Source of the DNA: Pseudoalteromonas sp. EB27
GTDB taxonomy: Bacteria; Pseudomonadota; Gammaproteobacteria; Enterobacterales; Alteromonadaceae
Length of the DNA: 64,000 nt
Assembly: GCF_001974875.1 (NCBI RefSeq)
Contig: NZ_MTQD01000006.1
Span: 124,001-188,000, forward strand
Direction of reading: 5' to 3'
Shown here: positions 56,097 through 64,000 of the stretch, one piece after another
Position numbering within the stretch: the first letter of the stretch is position 1
Layout: each line of letters begins with the position of its first letter
The notes under the pieces: model-generated
The model's database searches: none
What the model saw: the letters and a program-made list of their open reading frames with translations, nothing else
What the model was told of the DNA's origin: nothing
Position numbers and translations under genes: made by a program

Positions 56097-57113
56097 TCAG
56101 TCTGTAGATTTATAAACCGCTAGTGGGTGGGATGTACTTAGTGATACATGTACTTCATCGCCAGGGTTTACCACAACTTCATGGCTTACTCGACTAGTTA
56201 CAACAGTAGAGCACGCAAGTTTTACAGCGCACAAGCGGCTGCCACCTTCAAAGCGTACCCAAATAACTTCGCCGTTACTGCCAACACTGCTTTGAACGAG
56301 TAATACATCGTCTGGTCGAAGTAGTACATCAACGTCGCCACTTTCACAGTCAACGCCATGAGCGGGAGCATTACCAATTGAAGTAGTGGCTTGTCCTTGG
56401 CTAAATTGGCCGCTAATAAAGCTCGCCTCACCTAAAAAACGTGCCACAAAGCGATTGTTTGGGGTACTAAAGCAGCGCTCTGGCGTATCAATTTGTTGAA
56501 TTTCACCGCCTTTTAAAACGCCAACACGATCGCCAACAGAAAGTGCCTCTTCTTGGTCATGTGTTACCCAAATAGCAGGTACGCCAGCGGCTTTAAGTGC
56601 GTTTCTAATATCCCAGCGAAGCATGTCTTTAAGGGCAGCATCTAAGTTAGAAAGCGGCTCATCAAGTAATACAAAGTCAGGCTGGTGGGCAAGGGTGCGT
56701 GCAAGTGCGACGCGCTGCTTTTGGCCGCCAGAAAGCGTTGCTGGTTTTTTATCTCTAAAATCGCTCAGTCCAAGTAGGTTTATCCAATACTCAGCAGGGG
56801 CTGTATCTTTTAATCTAAAGCAAATGTTTTGCTGTACGGTTAAGTGCGGAAATAACGCAAAATCTTGAAACACCATACCTACACTGCGTTTTTCAGGAGG
56901 TATGGTTAATTTAGGTGTAGCACGCCATTTACCCGTGTTTATTTCGCCTTCGCTAATAGGTATAAGGCCCGCAAGGGCTTGTAAAATTGTACTTTTACCA
57001 CAACCTGTTGGCCCTACAAGCATAAGAATTTCATTTTCACCAAGCGAAAAGTTTAAATCGCTTACTACGCGGTTACTGCCATAATCTATAGACAACTGAC
57101 TTACAGATAGCAT
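56097..57113 (-). CDS. fbpC: Iron(III) ABC transporter ATP-binding protein FbpC-like
   Basis: This 338-residue ATPase drives the FbpAB importer. It has Walker A GPTGCGKST, the signature LSGGQKQRVALARTLA, Walker B VLLDEPLSNLD and the C-terminal beta-sheet domain (about residues 235-338) found in FbpC/PotA-type ATPases, which in this family can sense iron. It is the last gene in the operon and follows fbpB by 14 bases. An AAGGAT site lies upstream of the ATG. Sulfate or spermidine ATPases are close relatives; the neighbours decide for iron. Confidence 0.9.
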   Translation of the reverse strand: MLSVSQLSIDYGSNRVVSDLNFSLGENEILMLVGPTGCGKSTILQALAGLIPISEGEINTGKWRATPKLTIPPEKRSVGMVFQDFALFPHLTVQQNICFRLKDTAPAEYWINLLGLSDFRDKKPATLSGGQKQRVALARTLAHQPDFVLLDEPLSNLDAALKDMLRWDIRNALKAAGVPAIWVTHDQEEALSVGDRVGVLKGGEIQQIDTPERCFSTPNNRFVARFLGEASFISGQFSQGQATTSIGNAPAHGVDCESGDVDVLLRPDDVLLVQSSVGSNGEVIWVRFEGGSRLCAVKLACSTVVTSRVSHEVVVNPGDEVHVSLSTSHPLAVYKSTD

Positions 57114-57127
57114 TGTTTTTAAAATCC

Positions 57128-58627
57128 TTAATGTTCAAACTGGTTGCGTTTTTCGCCAGACATCATAATAGCTAACCCGCAGGCAGATATCACTACTAAC
57201 AATAATCCAGGAATAGCGGCGCGACCAAAATAGCCCGCTTCGTATACACGCCATAAATAAGTAGAGAGGGTTTCAAACCCTGTTGGGCCAAGTAGGAGCG
57301 TGGCTTCTAGTTCGCGCATTGACTCTAAAAACACCAGTGCTGCACCGGCAATAATACCGCGCATAGTTAAAGGCAATGTTATGCGAGTAAATACTTCACG
57401 TGGGCTTGCCCCTAATACGCGCGCAGACTTTACTAAGCTCGGATCTAAGTGTTCAGTGCTTGTTCTAACAGAGCCTACAGCAAGTGGTAAAAATCGCAGC
57501 ATATAAGCAATAATAAGCAATCCCAGTGTTTGATATAAAAACGGTAACTGCAAACCACCGTAAACAAGCGCTGTGCCCATTACTATGCCCGGAATACCAA
57601 AACCAAAGTAAGTAACACGCTCCATTATACGACCCGTTTTTCCACTCAGTGCGGCATGTGCAACGGGGATCGCAACGATAACAGCTACAATTGCCGCAAT
57701 ACCCGATGCATACGTAGAGTTCCACGCAATATTAAAATCAAATGAGCTAAAACCATCACGAGCTAACCAAAGCGAAAATATAGCCAAAGGCAAGCCAATA
57801 GCAAGCAGTAAAACAGGTGCAAACGTAACAAACATGGCACTTAACTGTAATTTGTTTGGAAATAAAATTAACGGGCGACCATTGCGCTCAGGCGCTGTTT
57901 TTATTTGTGATTCAACTAAAAGTAAAAAACCGACAATAACCATCAGTTGAAGTGAAAGCATTGCAGCGCGCCCTAACGCAAAGGCGTTGTATTCAACGTA
58001 AATTACGCGGGTAAAGGTATCTAAGCGCATCATTGCGGGCGTGCCAAAGTCTGATAACGTATAAAGCGCGACTAACAAAGAGCCTGCTGCAATACCGTTA
58101 ACTACGCGCGGTAATATAACTTTAAATATACTTTGCGTCATCGACATTCCAAGCGTACGCGCGGCATTAACCATGCTTGCATCAAGGCTCAGTAAAGATG
58201 AGCGAGTTGTCATCATTACAAACGGGAAGGTATAAAGCGTCATTACAATGGCAGCGCCGGTTAGGCCATACATTGATGGGGTTTCTATTCCTGTTAAGGT
58301 GTTTATTTCGCCACCGGGGCCAAACGCTGCATAAAGGGTAAATGCGCCAATATAACTGGGGATTGCCAGCGGCGCTGCAAATACAACCAGCCAGAGCTTT
58401 TTAAATGGTAAATGCACATACGCGCTAATAAACGCCAGTGGCACACCAATTAAAATAGAGCCAAGTACCGTTAAACCCATTAACGATAACGTGTTGCCTA
58501 AAATTTGAAGATTGTGGGTGTCAAACACTGAGCTTGCATCGCTTGCAAGCACTATTAATACATAAACAGGGGTAAGCGCAACAAGCGCTGCAAGCAGCGC
58601 CATTGGATAAGAGGCAGGTATTCTCAT
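57128..58627 (-). CDS. fbpB: Iron(III) ABC transporter permease FbpB-like (fused double permease)
   Basis: This 499-residue membrane protein contains two fused permease halves, around residues 1-250 and 260-499, with about twelve helices. The two ATPase-docking (EAA-type) loops are at NAARTLGMSMTQSIFKVILP and KSARVLGASPREVFTRITLP, the fused layout typical of FbpB. The start overlaps the fbpA stop by one base (TAATG). With FbpA and FbpC it moves Fe3+ from the periplasm into the cytoplasm. Confidence 0.92.
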   Translation of the reverse strand: MRIPASYPMALLAALVALTPVYVLIVLASDASSVFDTHNLQILGNTLSLMGLTVLGSILIGVPLAFISAYVHLPFKKLWLVVFAAPLAIPSYIGAFTLYAAFGPGGEINTLTGIETPSMYGLTGAAIVMTLYTFPFVMMTTRSSLLSLDASMVNAARTLGMSMTQSIFKVILPRVVNGIAAGSLLVALYTLSDFGTPAMMRLDTFTRVIYVEYNAFALGRAAMLSLQLMVIVGFLLLVESQIKTAPERNGRPLILFPNKLQLSAMFVTFAPVLLLAIGLPLAIFSLWLARDGFSSFDFNIAWNSTYASGIAAIVAVIVAIPVAHAALSGKTGRIMERVTYFGFGIPGIVMGTALVYGGLQLPFLYQTLGLLIIAYMLRFLPLAVGSVRTSTEHLDPSLVKSARVLGASPREVFTRITLPLTMRGIIAGAALVFLESMRELEATLLLGPTGFETLSTYLWRVYEAGYFGRAAIPGLLLVVISACGLAIMMSGEKRNQFEH

Positions 58628-59667
58628 TACAATACGCCGCTGCTACGCATCAAATCTATAGTAGGGCGTAAATCAGCAAGCTGTGTTAAATCTACTTTAG
58701 GTGGAGAAATATTAGCAAGTGATGGTAGACCCTCAGGTTGGGTAATACCATTTACTAACGGAATTTCGTACGCTTCACTGGCTAAGTAACCTTGTACTTC
58801 TTTACTTAGTAAGTAACGCATAAAGTTAGTAGCAAGCGGATCGTCGTTAAGGGCTAATACACCCGATGCATTAACTAAACAGCCCGCATCATTTTGTGTA
58901 AATGCTAAATCAAGCTTGGCATCAGGCTTGCCTGATTTTAAACGCAATGTGTAATAATGATTAGCAAAACCAATATCAACTTCACCGCGTTCAACGCCCA
59001 TAACAACACCTAATTCACCAGCGTATGTTTTAGCACGTTTTTTAATCTTTTTAAGCCACTTAGCAGTTTTGTCGTCGCCTTCTAAAATTCGCATTGCGGT
59101 TACAAACGATTGAAAAGAAGCGTAGGCGGGCGCCCAGCCAATACTTAAATCGCTGTCGGCAATTTCCATAATACTTGTTGGAATTTGATCTTTGGTCAAA
59201 CGCGACGTGTTATATGGCAATGTACGAATACGGCCAGTTACAGGTGCCCACTCTTTATATCTAAATTGTGGTTGTAACTGAGCAGATAAATCACCTGGGA
59301 TAGGTTGTGCAAGACCTGCATCGGTTACCAAACCTATAGCGCCTGAGTCAACCGCCCAAAATAAATCAGCGCGGCGAACACCGGCTTTAGCTTCTGCAAC
59401 AATGGTATTTGCTAAAGCAGCAGTAGGACCTCGGCGTATACCGAGTTTAAAGTCTGGATTTTTTTTCTGGATTGCCTGTAATACGTTTTCATACAAACCA
59501 CCTTCGCCTCGACCTAAATAAAGGGTTAACTCACCTTCAAGCTTTGGTAAATCATCAACAGAAACTGGGTTTGCTATATCAGCGGCTAGCGCACGAGAAA
59601 GAGGTAGTGGCAATGAGCCAACCACCCCTAACGCAGCTAGGCCTTGAATAAAGGTCCTACGCTTCAC
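58627..59667 (-). CDS. fbpA: Iron(III) ABC transporter substrate-binding protein FbpA-like
   Basis: This 346-residue periplasmic protein has a twin-arginine-like signal peptide: MKRRTFIQGLAALGVVG, then AxA cleavage near ALAAD. The mature part fits iron-binding class II solute receptors (YLGRGEGGLYENVLQ start; YNTSRL and NHYYTLRL with the tyrosines that bind Fe3+ in FbpA, the latter near residue 237). The GTG start directly follows the stop of the preceding gene, with AAGGATG as its ribosome site. Tat export would suit folding before export, but Sec use is possible. Confidence 0.9.
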   Translation of the reverse strand: MKRRTFIQGLAALGVVGSLPLPLSRALAADIANPVSVDDLPKLEGELTLYLGRGEGGLYENVLQAIQKKNPDFKLGIRRGPTAALANTIVAEAKAGVRRADLFWAVDSGAIGLVTDAGLAQPIPGDLSAQLQPQFRYKEWAPVTGRIRTLPYNTSRLTKDQIPTSIMEIADSDLSIGWAPAYASFQSFVTAMRILEGDDKTAKWLKKIKKRAKTYAGELGVVMGVERGEVDIGFANHYYTLRLKSGKPDAKLDLAFTQNDAGCLVNASGVLALNDDPLATNFMRYLLSKEVQGYLASEAYEIPLVNGITQPEGLPSLANISPPKVDLTQLADLRPTIDLMRSSGVL

Positions 59668-60480
59668 TTAAAATACATCCTTACGGGCTTTTTCTGCTTT
59701 TTCTATAAGCGTTTTAGCGCGGTCTAATTTTGTTTGCATATCACTGATCACATCGCGTACTTCATCTACGCTTTTGCTGTTTTGAATTGCTAGTGGCAGT
59801 GTTACGTTAAAGTCTTTTTCCAGCACTTCAACTAGGTTAGCGTCTTGCTCAATAAGTGTACCTTCAACGCCTTCAAACAGGTGTAGGTAAGTGTCATGAA
59901 CAATTTCAGTTGCTTCGTCTTGTAAACGCTCAGCAAATTTAGCTACTACACGGTCTAATTTGTGCTTAATTTCATCAATTGTGGCACTTTGTGTCATTTC
60001 TTTTGTAGCGGTTGCTTTTACAGTGTCTAACAAGCCTTTTTGCTGGAATTTTGCAGCAAGCTTAACAGCCCCAAGGCCTTGCCACAAGGCTATGTTCATC
60101 GCTTTTTGTTGTTTACGAACTTCCTCAGCAGGCTGCTTATTATCAATGGCCATTTTTACGCCATAAAGACCCTGCCAAATAGAAGCGTATACCGGTACAA
60201 AGTTAGTTTCTATTGCGCTGTGAAACTTAACTGATTCCCAATATTCAATTAAATCATCAGTTTTTACAGATTTTGCGCCTTTAGTATCGTAGTCGCTTAC
60301 CATGGTATCAACTTTGCCTACCATCCATTCTACTTCTTCTGCGTAACTTTTAAGGTTAGCTTGAAGATGATTAACATGCTCGCCAATAGGGCCGTTAGCT
60401 AATACTGGTTGAGCCATAAACGCCGAGGCTAGTAAAAGGCTTGCACCTAAAGTTTTGGCTGGTTTAAATAGTAATTTCAT
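59668..60480 (-). CDS. Uncharacterised periplasmic helical protein of the iron operon
   Basis: I do not recognise this family. From ATG 60480 it is 270 residues with a Sec signal peptide (about 1-29, ending VLANG). The mature protein is all-helical, rich in Lys, Glu and Ala, with notable segments EYWESVKFHSAIETNF, WQGLYGVKMAID and HDTYLHLFEGVEGTL, and a C-terminal coiled coil (about 225-268). It lies first in the Fur-box-controlled operon and abuts fbpA without a gap. An in-frame start at 60549 adds 23 residues overlapping the Fur box and is rejected. A role in binding or delivering iron is an inference from context. Confidence 0.8.
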   Translation of the reverse strand: MKLLFKPAKTLGASLLLASAFMAQPVLANGPIGEHVNHLQANLKSYAEEVEWMVGKVDTMVSDYDTKGAKSVKTDDLIEYWESVKFHSAIETNFVPVYASIWQGLYGVKMAIDNKQPAEEVRKQQKAMNIALWQGLGAVKLAAKFQQKGLLDTVKATATKEMTQSATIDEIKHKLDRVVAKFAERLQDEATEIVHDTYLHLFEGVEGTLIEQDANLVEVLEKDFNVTLPLAIQNSKSVDEVRDVISDMQTKLDRAKTLIEKAEKARKDVF

Positions 60481-60506
60481 AGCAAAGAAGTCCAAAAGGT
60501 AATTGT

Positions 60507-60527
60507 AAATGATAGCCATTATCATAT
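60507..60527. promoter_or_regulatory. Fur box upstream of the iron operon
   Basis: AAATGATAGCCATTATCATAT contains TGATAGCCATTATCA, which differs from the 7-1-7 Fur pattern at two positions. It lies 27-47 bases upstream of the first start codon. More ATCAT half-sites follow to about 60538, so Fur may bind as overlapping dimers. Confidence 0.8.
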
Positions 60528-60723
60528 CCATAATGATTGCCAAAATCAATATATCTATATTTACTCGTAAAATCCCATTTTTCTCTTTGATTTAAATAAC
60601 TTAATGTCATGTAAGAAAGCTTACTTTGTAGCGATTATAAATGTTACTACTAAGCAGGTTTATTTTTTCGCAGGTTGGCGAGAATTTTAAGCTGCTTTTG
60701 TGAGCAACTTAAAACGCATGATT

Positions 60724-63195
60724 TTATTTAGTTAAGTTTACGTTTTTTACTAATCTTATTTTTTCACCATCTACATCTAAATATGCTGTAATATTTGCAC
60801 GAGTGAGCTCACTGTTATTAGCTAATTCAAAGTGATAGGTTCTGCTCTCATAAGGTTCTATTTTCACCTTTTGTTTGAGTTCTTTTATTACTAAAGGTTT
60901 TAAATCAGAAATAGCAGAAAGAGTGAGCGTACCATCAGTTTTACCTGAATATGGTCCTGTAAGCGTTACGCTGAAAACACCTATGTTTTTATTGTTTTTG
61001 GTGTACTTATATTTCATTCCAACACCATTAAAGGGCATTAGAGATTCACGAAAATGTGATTGATAGCTAAGTGACTGCCATTGTAGTTTTTGGTCAACCT
61101 TTAAACTTTTAGCGCCTTGGACTTTCGTTAAATCGAGATTATGAGTGCCGGGTTTTAGCGCATTACTTATTTTTTGTTTTGCAATAACATTCCCTTTAGT
61201 ATCTAAAAATTGAATGTTAGCTGAAATCTTTAGTTCAAAATCTGTGGGGTTGTAAACTCTTAAAAAAGCATCACTTTTATTAAAGTATATACTTGAATCA
61301 ATACCAGAAAGCGCTCTAAAACCAATATCACCTAATCGCTTCATGTAATCGTTAAGCTTTAAGTTTAACTCAGAGTTAATAGTTGTATGGTGTTTTTTAT
61401 CTGTTAGCTTTGCCATTAACTTACTTAATTCAAGCTCACAATTTGTTAGTTTAAAGACATGAATTTGGCACGTTCTGAATAAGCGGCTTAGTAAATTATA
61501 ATTTTTAAACACCCAGGGATTAGGTATTTGGGCAACAGATGGCTGTGTATTACTAAATGAGTTAGCAGGATATAAATAAGGGGTAAGTAAATGGTTGTTG
61601 TTTCTACTTAGTAAGCTGATTTTTTTGGTGTTTAATGTTGTTAGTATATCACGAGCGATAGGCAGAATAATTTGCTGCTCTATTAATTTATTATTTAGTG
61701 CAGTTAAGGTGATTTTTATATGTGCCTCCTCTAAAGAAAGCAGGATGGCAATAGATTTATTTTTAATTAAGGCCTCCCTAATTTCAGGTGTTAAGCCTAG
61801 CTGTAATGAACTAAATTTATTTATATTTTGCCCATATATATGCAAGCGTTCACCATCAACGATTATAAATTCCAACAACTGATCATCATTTATTTGTTCT
61901 TTCCCAATAAAACGCTGCCTATATAGTTGATTATGTTTGCTACGTTTTGCTTGTAAAGCAACACCGACTTCGCTTCGGCGTATCTGTGATTGTTCAAAAC
62001 CGATTAAAACAGCCACTTGGTTTTTGTTAGAAATATTTATAATCTGATTCGATAATGGCCCAGGAAAATCCATGACAGGGTGGGTCTGTTTTCTCGGTGG
62101 GTTAATATCTAAACGAGATAAATCAGTTGAGTCTGTATTTCGTAACCAATAAGAAGCCCCATCTTGCTCCCATGGTCCTGACACTATATGAAAACTTGGC
62201 TTAATATTTTGTACAAAATCAGCGAAGCCTTGTTCAATTGCTTGCCAATCTTTAAAAGTGTGTTTAAGTAATGAGTTAGCCGTTGAAAGGGTTGACTCAC
62301 TATGGGGGTTAGCTAGCCTAAGCTGCTTTAAAAAGTAAGCAAAAAATTGTGCTCGCTCTGGTGAACTTAAAAGATAATGAATGATAAAAAAATTAAGACC
62401 GCGTTTAAGTGCAGGATCATCGTTAATTTGTTCAATAGTGGGTTTGTTCTCGCTGTAATACTGTTTTAAGCCCATCTCTATATAGTTCATTGGGGCACGA
62501 TCAAATACCATTACTGTTAGTTGTTTCAGATTTGGATCATAAACATGATGAGCAACTGAATCAGCTAGACCTTCTGTTATCCAATTGGGTGCCCAAGTAG
62601 AATGGCCATTTAATGCCATATGAAATGCATGCATTGTTTCGTGGATCACGATGTAGCGCTGATGATGTTCTCTATGACTAGGGAAGTTGTAACCTGCGCG
62701 ATTATAATACATGGTTTCACCACCAGCTGTTTTATGAACGCCACGTAAAAAACCATCATCAAGCATAGCTTCACGGACTCTTGAACGACTACTACCATAA
62801 ACCACAGCAATCCGTTGGCGTTCAATATTAGGTGGCTCCATCCCAAACAACGCAACATAGTGTGGATAAGACATCTCTAATAACTCTAAATATAGCCTTA
62901 CTTTTTCTTCAGGTAGGTCACTTTTAAGTGCAAAGTGCTTGCTTATCCACCAATTATAACCTCGGCTATTAGCAATTTTACTCTCACTATAAGTGTAGGG
63001 AACTTCTTTACCCAAAAACTTAATATCTATGTCCTTTAGTGTACTTGTGTAACCGTTCACTGCTATATCAGCTTTTAATGGTGCTGGTGTTATTGGTTTA
63101 ATAGGGTTTTTAATATAAGTCGCTGCTTGTGGTTGGCAAGCTACAGTTAAAAATACGAGTAGTAGAAGGATTATACTTTTTATCATTATCGTCAC
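60724..63195 (-). CDS. Large lipoprotein with gluzincin-type metalloprotease domain
   Basis: This 823-residue protein has a lipoprotein signal peptide (LLLVFLTVACQPQ, lipid-bearing Cys20). The N-terminal catalytic domain has VIHETMHAFHMALNG (His185, Glu186, His189) and a second motif WITEGLADSVAHH, whose Glu208 is the likely third zinc ligand, 18 residues after His189, as in gluzincins. A region similar to neither (about 350-560) precedes at least two beta-sandwich-like domains at the C-terminus (about 640-823). I know no exact family. It is probably on the outer membrane or in the periplasm. ATG 63186 is an alternative start. Confidence 0.75.
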   Translation of the reverse strand: MTIMIKSIILLLLVFLTVACQPQAATYIKNPIKPITPAPLKADIAVNGYTSTLKDIDIKFLGKEVPYTYSESKIANSRGYNWWISKHFALKSDLPEEKVRLYLELLEMSYPHYVALFGMEPPNIERQRIAVVYGSSRSRVREAMLDDGFLRGVHKTAGGETMYYNRAGYNFPSHREHHQRYIVIHETMHAFHMALNGHSTWAPNWITEGLADSVAHHVYDPNLKQLTVMVFDRAPMNYIEMGLKQYYSENKPTIEQINDDPALKRGLNFFIIHYLLSSPERAQFFAYFLKQLRLANPHSESTLSTANSLLKHTFKDWQAIEQGFADFVQNIKPSFHIVSGPWEQDGASYWLRNTDSTDLSRLDINPPRKQTHPVMDFPGPLSNQIINISNKNQVAVLIGFEQSQIRRSEVGVALQAKRSKHNQLYRQRFIGKEQINDDQLLEFIIVDGERLHIYGQNINKFSSLQLGLTPEIREALIKNKSIAILLSLEEAHIKITLTALNNKLIEQQIILPIARDILTTLNTKKISLLSRNNNHLLTPYLYPANSFSNTQPSVAQIPNPWVFKNYNLLSRLFRTCQIHVFKLTNCELELSKLMAKLTDKKHHTTINSELNLKLNDYMKRLGDIGFRALSGIDSSIYFNKSDAFLRVYNPTDFELKISANIQFLDTKGNVIAKQKISNALKPGTHNLDLTKVQGAKSLKVDQKLQWQSLSYQSHFRESLMPFNGVGMKYKYTKNNKNIGVFSVTLTGPYSGKTDGTLTLSAISDLKPLVIKELKQKVKIEPYESRTYHFELANNSELTRANITAYLDVDGEKIRLVKNVNLTK

Positions 63196-63209
63196 CTTGT
63201 ATTTATGTA

Positions 63210-63223
63210 TATTGTATACAATA
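63210..63223. promoter_or_regulatory. 14-base palindrome upstream of the gluzincin gene
   Basis: TATTGTATACAATA is a perfect palindrome 15-28 bases before the ATG. TTGTATACAA-type sites are used by several GntR-family regulators (established for that family in general), so this may be an operator close to the transcription start. Confidence 0.45.
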
Positions 63224-63427
63224 AATGGTATGGTGTTTGGGTTTAAAAGTAAACTAATAATAACGTTTACATACTTAACTTACCCTTTAAAATATGAGTT
63301 AAAAACATGCAGAGTTTTAGGTTCATACAGCGATTATTTACTTGTAAAGCAGAGGGTGACGAGGGCTTAGTTGACACAAACCGCAGAGAACTTTAACTTA
63401 ATTAGTACACGCATAAAGTGGCATAAT

Positions 63428-63456
63428 AACAGCACAGTTTGAGCAACTGTGCTGTT
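63428..63456 (-). terminator. Hairpin after the M24 peptidase gene
   Basis: Perfect 12-base arms (AACAGCACAGTT and its complement) enclose a 5-base loop, 45 bases past the M24 stop. The T-run is poor, so its termination strength is uncertain. Confidence 0.6.
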
Positions 63457-63500
63457 TAATATTATATTATATAGCCGAATTTATTTTTTGTTTATCTGGC

Positions 63501-64000
63501 TTACTCAGCCAAGCCAAATGGATTATCAATACTGTGTGCGGGTTCTGTAAACCATTTAGGTCCTGATTCAGTCATATAAAAGTGATCTTCTAATCGCACG
63601 CCAAATTCATCAGGTACAACTAGCATTGGTTCGTTACTAAAACACATACCTTTAGTAAGAGGGGTTTTATCACCGCCTACTAAATATGGCCATTCATGAA
63701 TGTCTAAGCCAATGCCGTGGCCAGTGCGATGCGGGCAGCCAGGAGTTTGGTATTCAGGACCCAACCCTTGTTCTGTTAAATAATTACGAGCTCCAGCATC
63801 TACGGCTTCACATGTTTGGCCTATTTTTGCTTCATTAAATGCAGCAATTTGTGCCGCTTTTTCATAGTTCCAAAATTGGCGCTGGCGATCGCTCGCTTCA
63901 CCAAATACGTAGGTGCGGGTGATATCTGATAAGTAATCATGCACTTTACAACCAGTATCAATTAATACCATGTCACCTTTTTTTAATATTTGCGCGTCTT
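63501..64000 (-). CDS. M24 family metallopeptidase (Xaa-Pro type), 3' part
   Basis: This is the C-terminal part of a pita-bread fold aminopeptidase; the frame stays open to the window edge, so the N-terminus is missing. The visible part holds the five metal ligands in order: Asp pair in LIDTGCKVHDYLSDITRTY, His in HRTGHGIGLDIHE, Glu in FSNEPMLVVP and Glu in VRLEDHFYMTESG. The histidine pair in GHGIGLDIHE is characteristic of Xaa-Pro peptidases and related creatinases. It ends with a normal stop. The substrate range cannot be told from this fragment. Confidence 0.93.
   Translation of the reverse strand, partial: DAQILKKGDMVLIDTGCKVHDYLSDITRTYVFGEASDRQRQFWNYEKAAQIAAFNEAKIGQTCEAVDAGARNYLTEQGLGPEYQTPGCPHRTGHGIGLDIHEWPYLVGGDKTPLTKGMCFSNEPMLVVPDEFGVRLEDHFYMTESGPKWFTEPAHSIDNPFGLAE

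Larger units (their letters stand above)
63196..63500. promoter_or_regulatory. Spacer between the gluzincin lipoprotein and the M24 peptidase genes
   Basis: This 305-base stretch holds the promoter of the lipoprotein gene, the palindrome at 63210-63223, and the hairpin at 63428-63456. No coding frame is supported. Confidence 0.5.

Overview
The window is a low-GC, almost fully coding chromosomal segment of a marine gammaproteobacterium, most likely Pseudoalteromonas or a close relative (inference from gene content; no database search was run). Supporting signs are SeqA and LexA-regulated YbfE, the ybfE-fldA-fur and seqA-pgm arrangement shared with enterobacteria, a Shewanella/Pseudoalteromonas-type bkd operon with two lipoyl domains in E2, DUF3083 and DUF3025 proteins, and AT-rich spacers with strong AAGGA-type ribosome sites. 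No rRNA, tRNA, CRISPR array, prophage or complete insertion sequence was seen.

Layout. 1-4423 (+): a lipid A/Kdo cluster (msbA 3' end, lpxK, a Trm112-like protein, kdsB), then an RluA-type pseudouridine synthase and tcdA. 4430-6106 (-): csdE and csdA, convergent with tcdA. 6220-17793: a TCA cycle block, gltA (-) divergent from sdhCDAB-sucAB-sucCD (+). 17853-25911: a DUF3083 gene, glnS, the minus-strand set ybfF / DUF2788-ybfE-fldA / fur, and divergent seqA-pgm. 26031-31647 (+): astE, the branched-chain 2-oxoacid dehydrogenase operon (E1 alpha, E1 beta, E2) and a DUF805 protein. 31717-37590: a predicted heavy-metal/manganese exporter behind a Fur-like box, an M28 peptidase lipoprotein, and DUF3025 plus a NatAB-type ABC exporter. 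37866-46407: an orphan hybrid histidine kinase, an LpxH-like phosphoesterase, a 360-bp MITE-like element, proS, trmO, a small beta-barrel protein and an acyl-CoA thioesterase. 46541-50085: etfQO divergent from etfBA. 50226-55654: asnS, a small P-loop kinase, a Vat-like acetyltransferase and a histidine kinase / receiver / HD-GYP operon. 56097-60480 (-): a Fur-box-preceded iron(III) ABC operon led by an uncharacterised periplasmic helical protein. 60724-64000 (-): a large uncharacterised gluzincin lipoprotein and the 3' part of an M24 peptidase.

How the genes work together. Central carbon flow is concentrated here: citrate synthase, 2-oxoglutarate dehydrogenase E1/E2, succinyl-CoA synthetase and succinate dehydrogenase lie together, while the E3 subunit shared by OGDH and BCKDH is not in the window. 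Bkd makes branched acyl-CoAs whose oxidation delivers electrons to EtfBA and then EtfQO. The bkd promoter and the etfQO/etfBA divergent promoter carry closely related ACGT-centred palindromes, suggesting one regulator (LiuR-like, inferred) controls both.

The most interesting items are the unknown first gene of the iron operon, the 823-residue gluzincin lipoprotein with a palindromic promoter site, the shared bkd/etf operators, the MITE-like element, and tandem near-identical lipoyl domains in both E2 proteins. Nothing seen amounts to an obviously new multi-gene system; the best candidate for new biology is the iron operon with its unknown periplasmic partner.
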